Part shown: piece after piece, positions 1-7,705 of the stretch
Layout: each line of letters starts with the position of its first letter
Position numbering within the stretch: position 1 is the first letter of the stretch
Source: an uncultured Clostridia bacterium
Lineage (GTDB): Bacteria > Bacillota > Clostridia > Monoglobales > Monoglobaceae
Direction: 5' to 3'
DNA length: 23,054 nucleotides
Assembly: GCA_934463175.1 (NCBI GenBank)
Contig: CAKSIW010000046.1
Coordinates: 1-23,054 of the forward strand
Program-made: the position numbers and the translations under genes
The notes under the pieces: model-generated
Told to the model about the DNA's origin: nothing
Seen by the model: the letters and a program-made list of their open reading frames with translations, nothing else
Databases searched by the model: none

Positions 1-289
1 GTCCTGCGGCAATTCGGGTCTGTCACCGCTTGGCTGACCGCCGTTCTGCGGCAATTCGGGTCTGTTACCGCTCGGCTGACTGCCGTTCTGCGGCAATTCG
101 GGTCTGTCACCGCTCGGCTGACCGCCGTTCTGCGGCAGTTCGGGTCTGTCTCCGTTCGGCTGACCGCCGTTCTGCGGCAGTTCGGGTCTGTCACCGCTCG
201 GCTGACCGCCGCTCTGCGGTAATTCGGGTCTGTCACCGTTCGGCTGACCGCCGCCCTGTGGCAATTCGGGTCTGTCTCCGTTCGGCTGA
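1..289 (-). repeat. 42-bp in-frame tandem repeat encoding a 14-residue Gly/Pro/Gln repeat
   Basis: Seven tandem units, the left-most cut by the window edge, repeat every 42 bp (boundaries near 38, 80, 122, 164, 206, 248 and 290). On the minus strand each unit encodes a variant of GGQPSGDRPELPQN. Variation is almost confined to Ser/Asn at position 5 and the last residue, with one GS for GG and one GN for GD. Silent changes between units (caattcg/cagttcg, caccg/ctccg) show that the protein sequence is preserved while the DNA drifts. There are no spacers, so this is not a CRISPR array. Confidence 0.95.
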
Positions 290-1047
290 CCGCCGTTTCC
301 GAGACCTCCGCCCGAATTCAACCCGTCATCAGATGCGTTGATGTCAATATCTCCGCCGTTGATTGTGAGAGATGTTCCGCTTTCAATTCCTTCATAGCAC
401 TTTGTCACACGGATTGTTCCCGAGTCAATGATTACGTCCTCCTCAGCCTGAATACCGTCGCTCTCGGCTGCTATTGTGAGTGTGCCGCCGGTCATTTTGA
501 ATGTGTTGTTAACATGAATGCCGTCTTTGACATTTGCGGTTATGTTAATTTCTCCGTTTTCAATGTCAATGTCATCGTCCGAAGCAATTCCGTGCTTATA
601 GTTTCCGACCGCGGTGAGCGAGCCTTTGCCTTTGATTTCAAGGTCGCAGTCTGCAAAAATTGCCGCTTTTGCGTCAATGCTGCCATAGTCGCTGCCGTCC
701 TCAACGCGGTTTTCCGTGCCCTCGGTGATTGTGAGCAGTGCCTTTTCGGCGTTTTCATAAAATATTGCAGGACCGCTTTCATTCTTCAGCGACATTCCGC
801 TGAGTCTGAGCTTGACCTTGTCGGAGGCGTCAACGTGAATCATTGCATTCTGATTTTCGCCCGTGACGGTGAAATCTCCGCCCTTTGTGATTTCAACCAC
901 GCTTCCGCTGACCGAAATTCCGTCTCCCGTGACTGTCATTGCGGACAAGTCGATTGTTCCCGTGTTGTCCGCATATGTTGATGCCGCGCACGCTGAGGTG
1001 ATTTGCACAAGCAGTGCGAGTACCAATGCTGTTGCTGTTTTTTTCAT
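1..1047 (-). CDS. Secreted carbohydrate-binding-type beta-helix protein (Cthe_2159/DUF4353-like), 3' end beyond window
   Basis: An open frame runs from an ATG at 1047 to the left edge with no stop, giving 349 residues of an incomplete protein. The start is fixed by AAGGAGCT about 7 bases upstream. Residues 1-22 form a signal peptide (MKKTATALVLALL, then an Ala-rich ACA-AS cleavage-like site). Residues about 30-245 consist of short strands with recurring turns such as KHGIASDDDI, KDGIHVNN, SDGIQAEED and YEGIESGT. This pattern is typical of the parallel beta-helix family named after Cthe_2159, a polysaccharide-binding surface protein. From about residue 250 the chain becomes a Pro/Gly/Gln-rich tandem repeat (separate entry), probably a wall-spanning linker. 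The protein is likely exported; binding to pectin-like glycans is inferred from the family only. It is divergent from the LCP operon. A TATACT -10 (minus strand, 1088-1083) lies upstream but its -35 is poor. Confidence 0.8.
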   Translation of the reverse strand, partial: MKKTATALVLALLVQITSACAASTYADNTGTIDLSAMTVTGDGISVSGSVVEITKGGDFTVTGENQNAMIHVDASDKVKLRLSGMSLKNESGPAIFYENAEKALLTITEGTENRVEDGSDYGSIDAKAAIFADCDLEIKGKGSLTAVGNYKHGIASDDDIDIENGEINITANVKDGIHVNNTFKMTGGTLTIAAESDGIQAEEDVIIDSGTIRVTKCYEGIESGTSLTINGGDIDINASDDGLNSGGGLGNGGQPNGDRPELPQGGGQPNGDRPELPQSGGQPSGDRPELPQNGGQPNGDRPELPQNGGQPSGDRPELPQNGSQPSGNRPELPQNGGQPSGDRPELPQD

Positions 1048-1138
1048 AGTTTTTCAGCTCCTTTTTGTTTTACTGTGCCGTCAGTATACCCCACAAAAAT
1101 TAAAATACGATTAAAAGCTTGCAAAAAACGTAAAATTG

Positions 1139-1167
1139 TTGACTTTTTTCTCAAACTTATATATAAT
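1139..1167 (+). promoter_or_regulatory. Sigma-A promoter of the LCP/GT4-CsaB operon
   Basis: TTGACT (1139-1144) and TATAAT (1162-1167) are separated by exactly 17 bp. The predicted transcription start is near 1174, giving a leader of about 45 nt before the LCP start codon. Confidence 0.85.
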
Positions 1168-1218
1168 GGGGATATGAATAAAGATGATAAATAACACGGA
1201 AAGGCAAATGATAAATAT

Positions 1219-2229
1219 ATGTTTGGAAAAAAGGGAAAAATAACAATAACACTTGTTTGTATATGCTGCATTGTCCTTGCGACAGTGGGCGGCGTTCTGT
1301 CTGCAAAAACCGTTGCGAATCTCTATCTCGGCGATGAAATTTCACTGGAATCTCTCGACAATCAAGCAGAGAGTGTCGGGGTTGTGAATATATTGCTGCT
1401 GGGCGTTGATGAGGGCGGAATGCGAAGCGACACAATTATGCTTGTGAGCCTGAACGGCAGAACGGGAAAGGTGAACATTCTGTCCATACCGCGTGATACG
1501 AGGGTTCTTGTCGGCAAGCACTATCAGAAAATCAATGCGGCAATCGGAATCGGAGCGCAGGAGGTCAGAAAGGGCAACCTGAAAGAGCCGGAGGAGCTGA
1601 GTGTTCAGAAGGTCAAGCTGCTGACAGGACTTCCGATTCACTATTTTGCGAGTGTTGACTTCGACGGCTTCAAGGAGATTATTGACGCACTGGACGGCGT
1701 TGATTTTGATGTTCCGTTTGACATGGACTATGACGACCCTGCACAGAATTTGCACATTCATCTGAAAAAGGGTATGCAGCACCTCGACGGTCAGGCGGCG
1801 CACGATTTTGTGCGTTTCAGAAAGGGCAATGCCGGTCACAAAGGTTATGCAACGGGCGATTTGGGAAGAATTGACGCCCAGCAGGCATTCATCAAGGCTT
1901 TGATTGCGCAGAAGGTGACGCCGAAATATCTTCTGAAGGCGGACGAGATTTTTGACGTTATCCGTCAGAATGTCAGAACGAACTACACGGCGAAGGACTT
2001 AATCCGTCATCTGGGAATCATAAAGAATATAACCTCAGATGATGTTTCAATGTATCAGTTGCCGGGCGAGCCGAAAACAATCGACGGTGTTTCATATGTG
2101 CTGTGTGACGATGCTGCAACCGCAGAGCTTGTCAGAACCGTTTTCAGCCCGTCTGCCGAGACGGAAAAAGCCGATACGGCAGATGACAGCACACAAACTG
2201 ATAAAAAAACCGAGAAGAAGGATAAATAA
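1219..2229 (+). CDS. LCP (LytR-CpsA-Psr) family cell-wall polymer ligase
   Basis: LCP proteins transfer undecaprenyl-phosphate-linked glycopolymers onto peptidoglycan outside the membrane. The 336-residue protein has one N-terminal membrane segment (about residues 9-28) and then the LCP catalytic domain. Recognisable family motifs are LLLGVDE (59-65), RSDTIML (69-75), ILSIPRDTRV (87-96) with the conserved Arg and Asp, KINAA (104-108), DGVDFDVP, and GDLGRIDAQQ near 215. The last 25 residues are a charged Lys/Asp/Thr tail. The start has a weak, distant GGAAAGG (1198-1204), but the membrane segment directly after it supports this ATG. The stop is 2 bases before the next start, so the genes are co-transcribed. 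Pairing with a CsaB domain suggests that the substrate is a pyruvylated secondary cell-wall polymer. Which LCP subtype it is cannot be told. Confidence 0.93.
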   Translation: MFGKKGKITITLVCICCIVLATVGGVLSAKTVANLYLGDEISLESLDNQAESVGVVNILLLGVDEGGMRSDTIMLVSLNGRTGKVNILSIPRDTRVLVGKHYQKINAAIGIGAQEVRKGNLKEPEELSVQKVKLLTGLPIHYFASVDFDGFKEIIDALDGVDFDVPFDMDYDDPAQNLHIHLKKGMQHLDGQAAHDFVRFRKGNAGHKGYATGDLGRIDAQQAFIKALIAQKVTPKYLLKADEIFDVIRQNVRTNYTAKDLIRHLGIIKNITSDDVSMYQLPGEPKTIDGVSYVLCDDAATAELVRTVFSPSAETEKADTADDSTQTDKKTEKKDK

Positions 2230-2231
2230 AT

Positions 2232-4538
2232 ATGAGAATTCTGATGGCAACAATGAAGCTTGACATCGGCGGTGCGGAAACACACATCGTCGAGCTTTCA
2301 AAAGCTCTTGCAAGGCGCGGCGTTGAGATTTTTGTCGCGTCGGGCGGCGGCGCATATGTCGCGGAACTTGAAGCGGCGGGAATCAAACATTTCAAGGTGG
2401 GGCTGTACAGCAAGTCGCCGCGTGCGATGAAAGCTGCATATGACAGCCTGAAACGGATTATATTTGAAAATAAAATTGACGTGGTTCATGCACACGCGCG
2501 AATCCCCGGGTTTTTGTGCGGCTTGCTCAGTGCGAGATATAAATTCCGTTTCGTGACGACCGCACACTGGGTGTTTGACACACGGTTTCCGTTCAGACTG
2601 CTGACCGATTGGGGCGACAGAACTCTGGCGGTCAGTGATGATATAAAGAAATATCTCATGGACAACTATGGCTGTCCCGAGGAAAATATTCTCGTGACAA
2701 TCAACGGAGTTGACACGGAGAAATTCTCTGCGAATGTTGATTGGTCCGACGTTGCGAAGGAATTCGGATTTGGCAGAGACCGCCGCCGTGTGGTGTATGT
2801 CAGCCGAATGGACACCGACAGAAGCCTTGCGGCACACAAGCTGATTGAAGCTGCGCCAAAGCTTTATGCAGCGTTTCCCGACCTTGAAATTGTCATTGTC
2901 GGCGGCGGAAATGACCTTGTACCGATTGAGTCGGAGGCTAAGGCTGCAAACGAACGTATGGGCGCACGGGTCATCATCACAACCGGTGCAAGGTGTGACA
3001 TAAACAAATTTGTTGCCTCGGGCGATGTGTTTGTCGGCGTGAGCCGTGCAGCCTTAGAGGCAATGGCTTGCGAAAAGCCTGCGATTATTGCGGGGAACGA
3101 AGGATATATCGGCATCTTTGACGAGAACCGTCTGCAAGCTGCGATTGACACAAACTTCTGCTGCCGCGGATTCGGCGAGACAACGTGCGCACAGCTTTGC
3201 GAGGACTTGCAGGGCCTGCTTGGAGATGACGCCGCGGAACGGCGCAGAAGGCTTGGGCAGTATTCTCTTGAAACGGTGAAAAAGCATTATTCAGTTGATA
3301 CAATGGCAAACGATGCGCTGAAAATGTATATATCGGAAATAAAGGACAGCAAAATCGGCGAGGTTGACGCTGAGGCGGAGCTTGCGGACATTGAACGCTA
3401 TTTGCCGCACGGCAACAGCAGACGGACAACGGACGTGTTGATTTCGGGATATTACGGGTTTCACAACAGCGGCGATGATTCGATTCTTGCGGCAATAATC
3501 GGTGAGCTGAGGCGGAAATGCCCGACGCTTTCGATAACAGTGCTTTCAAAAACCCCTGCCGAGACGGCGAAGGTATATGGAGTGCGTGCAATAAACCGCA
3601 TTGATGTTCTCGGAATTGTGCGCGAAATGAAAAAAACAAAGCTGTTAATCAGCGGCGGAGGAAGCTTGCTTCAGGACGTGACAAGCACGAAATCACTCAA
3701 ATATTATATCTGGGTCATCAGACTTGCAAAGCGTCTTGGGGCAAAGGTTATGCTTTATGCAAACGGAATCGGTCCGATTCTGCGAGAACAAAACGAAAAG
3801 GCTGTGAAAAAGGCTTTGAGCGGCATTGACGCGGCAACACTGCGCGATGAAAAATCGCTGTCAGAGCTGAAAAGACTCGGTGTTTCGGCTCATGCCGAGC
3901 TGACGGCAGACCCTGTATATTCAATGGCTGCGGCAGAGCCGTCGGACGCGCGCCGCGAGGTTGCAAAGACAGGTGTTGCAGACGGCACAAAATATTTTGT
4001 GATTGCGGTCAGGGAATGGAAAAGCAGTGACCCGCAGTTTTTGGAAAAGCTTGCGGCATTCTCGGAACATGTGAGCCGAAAATTCGGAATTGTCCCGTTG
4101 ATTTTGCCGATGCAGGGTATGCGTGACAGGGGAATTGCGGAACGTCTTTCTGCACGGCTTGACATGAAGCATGGCATAATCCGTGTGAAATATACGCCCG
4201 AAATGCTGCTTGGAATCGTCGGAAACTCGGAATTTGTTCTCGGAATGAGACTGCACACGCTGATTTATGCGGCAAAGACGGGAACGCCTGTCATTGCACT
4301 CAGCTATGATCCCAAGGTCAGTGCGATGATGAAGGAGTCGGGACAGAAATATGAAATGCCTGTTGAAAGCATTGACGTGAATATGCTGTGCGGATATGCC
4401 GATGAAATTATGGAGCGGCACGGGGAAATCAGCCGTGAACTGCTTGCGGTCGGAGAAAGACTGTGTTCTCTTGCGGAAAGAAATGCAGATGTGGCTGTCG
4501 GATTGCTGCGTGGAGCTTCAGACGAGCCGCGTCTTTAA
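2232..4538 (+). CDS. GT4 glycosyltransferase fused to CsaB-type polysaccharide pyruvyl transferase
   Basis: This 768-residue protein has two enzymes in one chain. Residues 1-385 are a GT-B fold family 4 glycosyltransferase: MRILMATMKLDIGGAETH at the N-terminus, INGVDTEKF near 157, a VIVGGG strand near 220, and the donor-site motif SRAALEAMACEKPAII around 273-288. Residues about 398-765 match the polysaccharide pyruvyl transferase family typified by CsaB: LISGYYGFHNSGDDS near 402, ISGGGSLLQD near 473, YANGIGPI near 514 and LGMRLHTLIYA near 671. CsaB adds ketal pyruvate to wall polymers, which lets SLH-domain proteins bind. The fusion would couple sugar addition with pyruvylation in the cytoplasm. 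Both halves keep their signature motifs, so neither looks decayed. An AGAAGGA site about 9 bases upstream supports the start. Stand-alone CsaB proteins are about half this length. Confidence 0.9.
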   Translation: MRILMATMKLDIGGAETHIVELSKALARRGVEIFVASGGGAYVAELEAAGIKHFKVGLYSKSPRAMKAAYDSLKRIIFENKIDVVHAHARIPGFLCGLLSARYKFRFVTTAHWVFDTRFPFRLLTDWGDRTLAVSDDIKKYLMDNYGCPEENILVTINGVDTEKFSANVDWSDVAKEFGFGRDRRRVVYVSRMDTDRSLAAHKLIEAAPKLYAAFPDLEIVIVGGGNDLVPIESEAKAANERMGARVIITTGARCDINKFVASGDVFVGVSRAALEAMACEKPAIIAGNEGYIGIFDENRLQAAIDTNFCCRGFGETTCAQLCEDLQGLLGDDAAERRRRLGQYSLETVKKHYSVDTMANDALKMYISEIKDSKIGEVDAEAELADIERYLPHGNSRRTTDVLISGYYGFHNSGDDSILAAIIGELRRKCPTLSITVLSKTPAETAKVYGVRAINRIDVLGIVREMKKTKLLISGGGSLLQDVTSTKSLKYYIWVIRLAKRLGAKVMLYANGIGPILREQNEKAVKKALSGIDAATLRDEKSLSELKRLGVSAHAELTADPVYSMAAAEPSDARREVAKTGVADGTKYFVIAVREWKSSDPQFLEKLAAFSEHVSRKFGIVPLILPMQGMRDRGIAERLSARLDMKHGIIRVKYTPEMLLGIVGNSEFVLGMRLHTLIYAAKTGTPVIALSYDPKVSAMMKESGQKYEMPVESIDVNMLCGYADEIMERHGEISRELLAVGERLCSLAERNADVAVGLLRGASDEPRL

Positions 4539-4572
4539 AAGCGTTCTTCAGTATTGGACATTGCTGTTGTTA

Positions 4573-4657
4573 AGGCGGCGATGTCCTCTTTTTTTTGTGC
4601 ATCAGGCGGTGATGTCCTCTTTTTTTGGAAATGGTTTTTTGTGCATCAGGCGGTGAA
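4573..4657 (+). repeat. Tandem near-duplicate segments in the intergenic gap
   Basis: The block AGGCGGYGATGTCCTC followed by a T-tract occurs at about 4573 and again at about 4604. The block TTTTTTGTGCATCAGGCGGTGA occurs in the first unit junction and again at about 4635-4656. The second unit carries an extra GGAAATGG. This looks like a local slippage or recombination duplication. No protein-coding character is visible in the 4539-4753 gap. Confidence 0.7.
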
Positions 4658-4712
4658 CCCGATTAACGACAATATCAATACCGTATATGCGGCGGGTTCT
4701 GCCGTATGCGGT

Positions 4713-4730
4713 CGGCAGTATGCCGTTTTT
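4713..4730 (+). terminator. Probable rho-independent terminator after the GT4-CsaB gene
   Basis: A stem CGGCA/TGCCG with a GTA loop is followed directly by TTTTT (4726-4730). The stem is short, so it may act together with the stronger hairpin just downstream. Confidence 0.5.
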
Positions 4731-4738
4731 ATCGGACG

Positions 4739-4772
4739 AAAAACCACAGCAGTTTAATCTGCTGTGGTTTTT
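4739..4772. terminator. Bidirectional terminator between GT4-CsaB and the AraC gene
   Basis: A perfect stem AAACCACAGCAG (4741-4752) / CTGCTGTGGTTT (4759-4770) with a TTTAAT loop is flanked by A and T runs on both sides, so it can terminate both converging transcription units. The TAA stop of the minus-strand AraC gene lies inside the loop. Confidence 0.9.
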
Positions 4773-5578
4773 AAATATTTTGAAGGAGTTTGCCCTGTGC
4801 AGCGTTTAAAAATTTTAGAAAAGTAGGATAAATCTTCAAATCCGTTTTTCACGCACACTTCCTTAATGGAATAACAGCCGGTTTTCAGCATTTTCTTTGC
4901 ATTCTCACATCTGGTTTTATTGATGAAGGTCACAGGGGTTTCGCCTGTCATTTTTTTAAATTCCCTCAGAAAATAATACTTGCTCAAGCCTGCCTCGTCT
5001 GCAATTTCGGTCAAAGACAGTTTTTCGTTGATGTGTGATTTGATATACCCGATTGCAAGCTTCAGGCTTTCATCTTTCATGGAAACCGCGGGCTTCGGAA
5101 CGGCAGAGGTTTCGGCGCAATTCCGCGCCAGATAAACCATCAGATTCAAGACGGCGGCTTTGATTCCGGCGTTCTTATACGGCTGAAATGCATAAAACTC
5201 ACGGATTGCGTTCTCGAACATACCGACAGCCTGAGCGTCTTTCAGCGGAGTTTTGAAAATGATATTGTCGGTGTCTATGCCGTTTGTCAAGCAAAAATCG
5301 TTGTCCACGATTAAGCAGTGATAATATACGGCCGTTTCGGAAGCAATGGCATGGGGCATATTTGAATTTACGATAAAAAGATCTCCGGCGGTGACGTCAA
5401 ACGTCTGTGTTCCGCAAAAAACCTTGCCGCTTCCCTCTGTGAAATACAGCAGCTCTATGTTGGGGTGCCAATTCATATCAAGATCGTCGTTTATGTCTTC
5501 TTTATGGCTGTGGAAGTGGAATATAAACGGCATCTGTCTGCTCCCCAGCAGATGTGACTCAAAACTTTTTCGTTCCAT
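4754..5578 (-). CDS. AraC-family transcriptional regulator with cupin sensor domain
   Basis: The 274-residue protein has an N-terminal cupin-type ligand pocket (about residues 15-95: NWHPNIELLY, GSGKVF, AGDLFIVNSNMPHAI) and a C-terminal double helix-turn-helix (about 172-272: LSLTEIADEAGLSKYYFLREFKK and YSIKEVCVKNGFEDLSYFSKIFK regions). Such proteins usually sense a sugar and activate a neighbouring catabolic operon. The start chosen is ATG 5578, preceded by AAAGGAGC 6-7 bases upstream. The frame is open to 5617, but that extension lacks a ribosome binding site and would cover the putative operators. The gene is divergent from the isomerase/dehydrogenase operon, which is its likely target. 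Its own promoter overlaps that of the operon, suggesting autoregulation. The inducer cannot be predicted. Confidence 0.93.
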   Translation of the reverse strand: MERKSFESHLLGSRQMPFIFHFHSHKEDINDDLDMNWHPNIELLYFTEGSGKVFCGTQTFDVTAGDLFIVNSNMPHAIASETAVYYHCLIVDNDFCLTNGIDTDNIIFKTPLKDAQAVGMFENAIREFYAFQPYKNAGIKAAVLNLMVYLARNCAETSAVPKPAVSMKDESLKLAIGYIKSHINEKLSLTEIADEAGLSKYYFLREFKKMTGETPVTFINKTRCENAKKMLKTGCYSIKEVCVKNGFEDLSYFSKIFKRCTGQTPSKYLKTTAD

Positions 5579-5626
5579 AAAAGCTCCTTTGCGCAATATC
5601 GTCATAATCGCGGGCAATATTCTTCA

Positions 5627-5655
5627 TTGAATTTTCGTTGATTTAATTATACAAT
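5627..5655 (+). promoter_or_regulatory. Promoter of the isomerase/dehydrogenase operon
   Basis: TTGAAT (5627-5632), 17-bp spacer, TACAAT (5650-5655). The predicted start is near 5662, followed by AGGAGG before the ATG at 5702. Confidence 0.7.
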
Positions 5656-5674
5656 AAGCTTGTCAATATTGCAA
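5646..5674 (-). promoter_or_regulatory. Divergent promoter of the AraC gene, overlapping the operon promoter
   Basis: On the minus strand TTGCAA (5674-5669), 17-bp spacer, TATAAT (5651-5646). Its -10 overlaps the -10 of the plus-strand promoter, so the two polymerases should compete. Confidence 0.65.
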
Positions 5675-5701
5675 TATCATTTTTAAACAGGAGGAAATTT
5701 T

Positions 5702-6565
5702 ATGTATCGTTTTCCAATCGGAGTTATGGTGGATTCTTTTCGGACGGATTTTACTGCTGCCGTAACGGAAGCCAAAAGACTTGGTGCTGAGGGGCTTCAG
5801 ATGTATTGCACCAAGGGCGAATTTGCACCTGAGAACATGACGAATGCAAAGGTCTCAGAGATACTGAACATTGTGAAATCACTGGGGCTGAAGTTTTCCG
5901 CTATATGCGGAGATTTGGGTCAGGGCTTTGGCAGCCGTGAACGAAATGCCGAAAATGTTGAAAAGTCCAAACGGATTATGGAGCTTGCAAAGCTGCTGGA
6001 ATGTGACATTGTCACCACCCACATTGGCGTGGTGCCTGAGAATAAGAACGCAGAACGCTATCAGATCATGCAGGAGGCGTGTTTTGAGCTTGCAAGCTTT
6101 GCGGACAGCTTAGACTCACACTTTGCAATTGAAACCGGTCCTGAAACCGCAAAAACGCTTAAAATGTTTTTGGACGGACTCGGCTCAAAAGGCATTGCCG
6201 TAAACTTAGACCCTGCAAACCTTGTGATGGTGACGGGAGATGATCCTGTGCAGGCTGTTTATACGCTTAAGGATTACATTGTGCATACCCATGCGAAGGA
6301 TGGGATCAGGCTGAAGGAATCGAATCCGGAGTTTGTATACCGCGTGGTGCACCCCATTCCTCCGGAATATGCCGAGGGCGGCTTTTATAAGGAGGTGCCG
6401 CTGGGTACGGGATCAGTCCCGTTTCCGGAATATCTGGCAGCCTTAGATGACATTGGGTATAAGGGCTTTTTAACGGTTGAACGTGAATGCGGCGATAATC
6501 CTGCCGGGGATATTAAAATTGCCGTGGATTATTTAAAAGAACTGACAGGGGGCAGCGAGAAATGA
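5702..6565 (+). CDS. Sugar phosphate isomerase/epimerase (xylose-isomerase-like TIM barrel)
   Basis: This 287-residue protein belongs to the AP-endonuclease-2/xylose-isomerase-like TIM-barrel superfamily that also holds myo-inositol catabolism enzymes and D-psicose/tagatose epimerases. Candidate metal ligands sit where the family has them: Glu144 (AIETGPE), Asp170 (NLDPAN), His195/His197 (HTHAKD) and Glu260 (TVERE). The start is set by AGGAGGAAATTTT before the ATG. Its stop overlaps the next start by 4 bases (ATGA), so the two products are translationally coupled. Together with the dehydrogenase it probably converts an unusual sugar, sugar acid or cyclitol. The exact substrate cannot be read from sequence. 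Cytoplasmic. Confidence 0.88.
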   Translation: MYRFPIGVMVDSFRTDFTAAVTEAKRLGAEGLQMYCTKGEFAPENMTNAKVSEILNIVKSLGLKFSAICGDLGQGFGSRERNAENVEKSKRIMELAKLLECDIVTTHIGVVPENKNAERYQIMQEACFELASFADSLDSHFAIETGPETAKTLKMFLDGLGSKGIAVNLDPANLVMVTGDDPVQAVYTLKDYIVHTHAKDGIRLKESNPEFVYRVVHPIPPEYAEGGFYKEVPLGTGSVPFPEYLAALDDIGYKGFLTVERECGDNPAGDIKIAVDYLKELTGGSEK

Positions 6566-7623
6566 AAAAACTGAGAATTGGAATGGTTGGAGCGGGAAAC
6601 ATTTCCAGAGTTCACCTGGAAGCCTATCAGAATCTGAACAACGTTGAAATTGCGGCAATCTGCGACATTAACGCTGAGCGGCTTGAAGAGACGGCAGACA
6701 TGTTCAATATCAAAAAAAGATATGCAACAGAGGCGGAAATGTTGGCAAACGAACAGCTGGACGCGGCTGATGTTTGCGTGTGGAATTGCAGTCATGCAAA
6801 ATGCAGCATTGACGCTCTTGACGCAGGTCTCCATGTGCTGTGCGAGAAGCCCATGGCATATTCGGTGAAGGAAGCGGAGGAAATGCTGGAGGCTTCAAAT
6901 CGAAACAATAAGCTTTTAATGATTGGTTTTGTGATGAGGTTTGACGCGGAAAGCGGCATTGCAATGGATTTCATTGACAATGGTTATCTGGGCGACATCT
7001 ATTACTCAAAAGCTACATATTTAAGACGGCACGGCTCGCCCGGAGGCTGGTTTTCCAACAAAGAGCTGTCAGGCGGCGGTCCGGTGATTGATTTGGGCGT
7101 GCATGTGATTGACCTGACAAGGCGAATGATGGGAAACCCGAAGGCGATCAGTGTTTATGCCTCCGCGTCAGACCGCTTGAAGGACAGAAAATATTTGAAA
7201 ACTGAGGTGGGCTGGCATCCGCAGGACACAAAGGATAATGACCCCTTCAATGTGGAGGACTTTGCGGTTGCCATGATTAAATATGAGGGCGGCAAAACCA
7301 CTCTGCTGGAGACCAGCTACAGTTTGAACGGTGAGGAGACAACCAAAAAAGAACTGTTTGGAACAAACGGCGGAATCAAGATTGACGGAAACGGAATGAA
7401 ATTTTATACGGTGATAAACGGTTTTTTGGCGGACGTTACGCCGCATACGGAGCGTTACAAGTTTGGAAAGGAAATGTTCACCGCGGAAATGGAGCATTTT
7501 GCGGATTGCATTTTAAACGGCACGCCGTGTAAGGCGCCGGCAGAGGACGGAGTGATGATTATGAAAATTTTAGAGGCGATTTACGAATCTGCACGCACGG
7601 GTCATGAGGTGCTGCTGGGCTGA
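6562..7623 (+). CDS. Gfo/Idh/MocA family NAD(P)-dependent oxidoreductase
   Basis: The 353-residue protein has an N-terminal Rossmann fold with GMVGAGNIS (7-15), the family signature CEKPMAY (94-100) with the catalytic Lys96, and a C-terminal domain with GGGPVIDLGVHVIDL (171-185). That last motif holds the Asp and His usually seen near the substrate. It should oxidise or reduce a sugar or cyclitol hydroxyl using NAD(P). The reading frame overlaps the isomerase by ATGA, giving a tight two-gene operon. The presence of this gene next to a TIM-barrel isomerase and an AraC regulator is a common arrangement for catabolism of inositol-like or keto-sugar compounds, but this is context only. No ribosome binding site beyond a weak GGGGGCAGCGAG is seen, which fits coupling. 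Confidence 0.92.
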   Translation: MKKLRIGMVGAGNISRVHLEAYQNLNNVEIAAICDINAERLEETADMFNIKKRYATEAEMLANEQLDAADVCVWNCSHAKCSIDALDAGLHVLCEKPMAYSVKEAEEMLEASNRNNKLLMIGFVMRFDAESGIAMDFIDNGYLGDIYYSKATYLRRHGSPGGWFSNKELSGGGPVIDLGVHVIDLTRRMMGNPKAISVYASASDRLKDRKYLKTEVGWHPQDTKDNDPFNVEDFAVAMIKYEGGKTTLLETSYSLNGEETTKKELFGTNGGIKIDGNGMKFYTVINGFLADVTPHTERYKFGKEMFTAEMEHFADCILNGTPCKAPAEDGVMIMKILEAIYESARTGHEVLLG

Positions 7624-7705
7624 TATGCTGAAAGTGCATGAAAAGTGTCCGATATATTTAAAAGACGGGCTGACACAGCGGCATATGCGGCTGAAAAGGC
7701 AAAAA

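Larger units (their letters stand above)
5593..5678 (+). promoter_or_regulatory. Putative AraC operator: three GCAATAT half-sites
   Basis: GCAATATC at 5593-5600, GCAATATT at 5614-5621 and GCAATATC at 5671-5678 lie in the same orientation. The first two are exactly 21 bp apart (two helical turns) and end 5 bp before the operon -35. The third overlaps the -35 of the araC promoter. This layout suits activation of the operon plus autorepression. It is inferred, with no binding data. Confidence 0.5.

Noticed and set aside
1..289. CRISPR array
   Set aside because: Units are contiguous 42-bp coding repeats without unique spacers.
30..341. Plus-strand 103-codon frame of Arg/Ser/Ala repeats
   Set aside because: It is the antisense reading of the 42-bp repeat. 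The minus-strand frame is continuous with a signal-peptide protein with a good ribosome binding site.
1174..1194. Six-codon leader peptide MNKDDK
   Set aside because: Its ATG coincides with the predicted transcription start, so it would lack a ribosome binding site.
4396..4757. Plus-strand frames overlapping the end of GT4-CsaB and the repeat gap
   Set aside because: Their Phe-rich content comes from T-tracts; no ribosome binding site and no family resemblance.
5579..5617. Upstream start for the first AraC regulator (13 extra residues)
   Set aside because: No ribosome binding site before it; the shorter start has AAAGGAGC, and the extension overlaps the putative operators.
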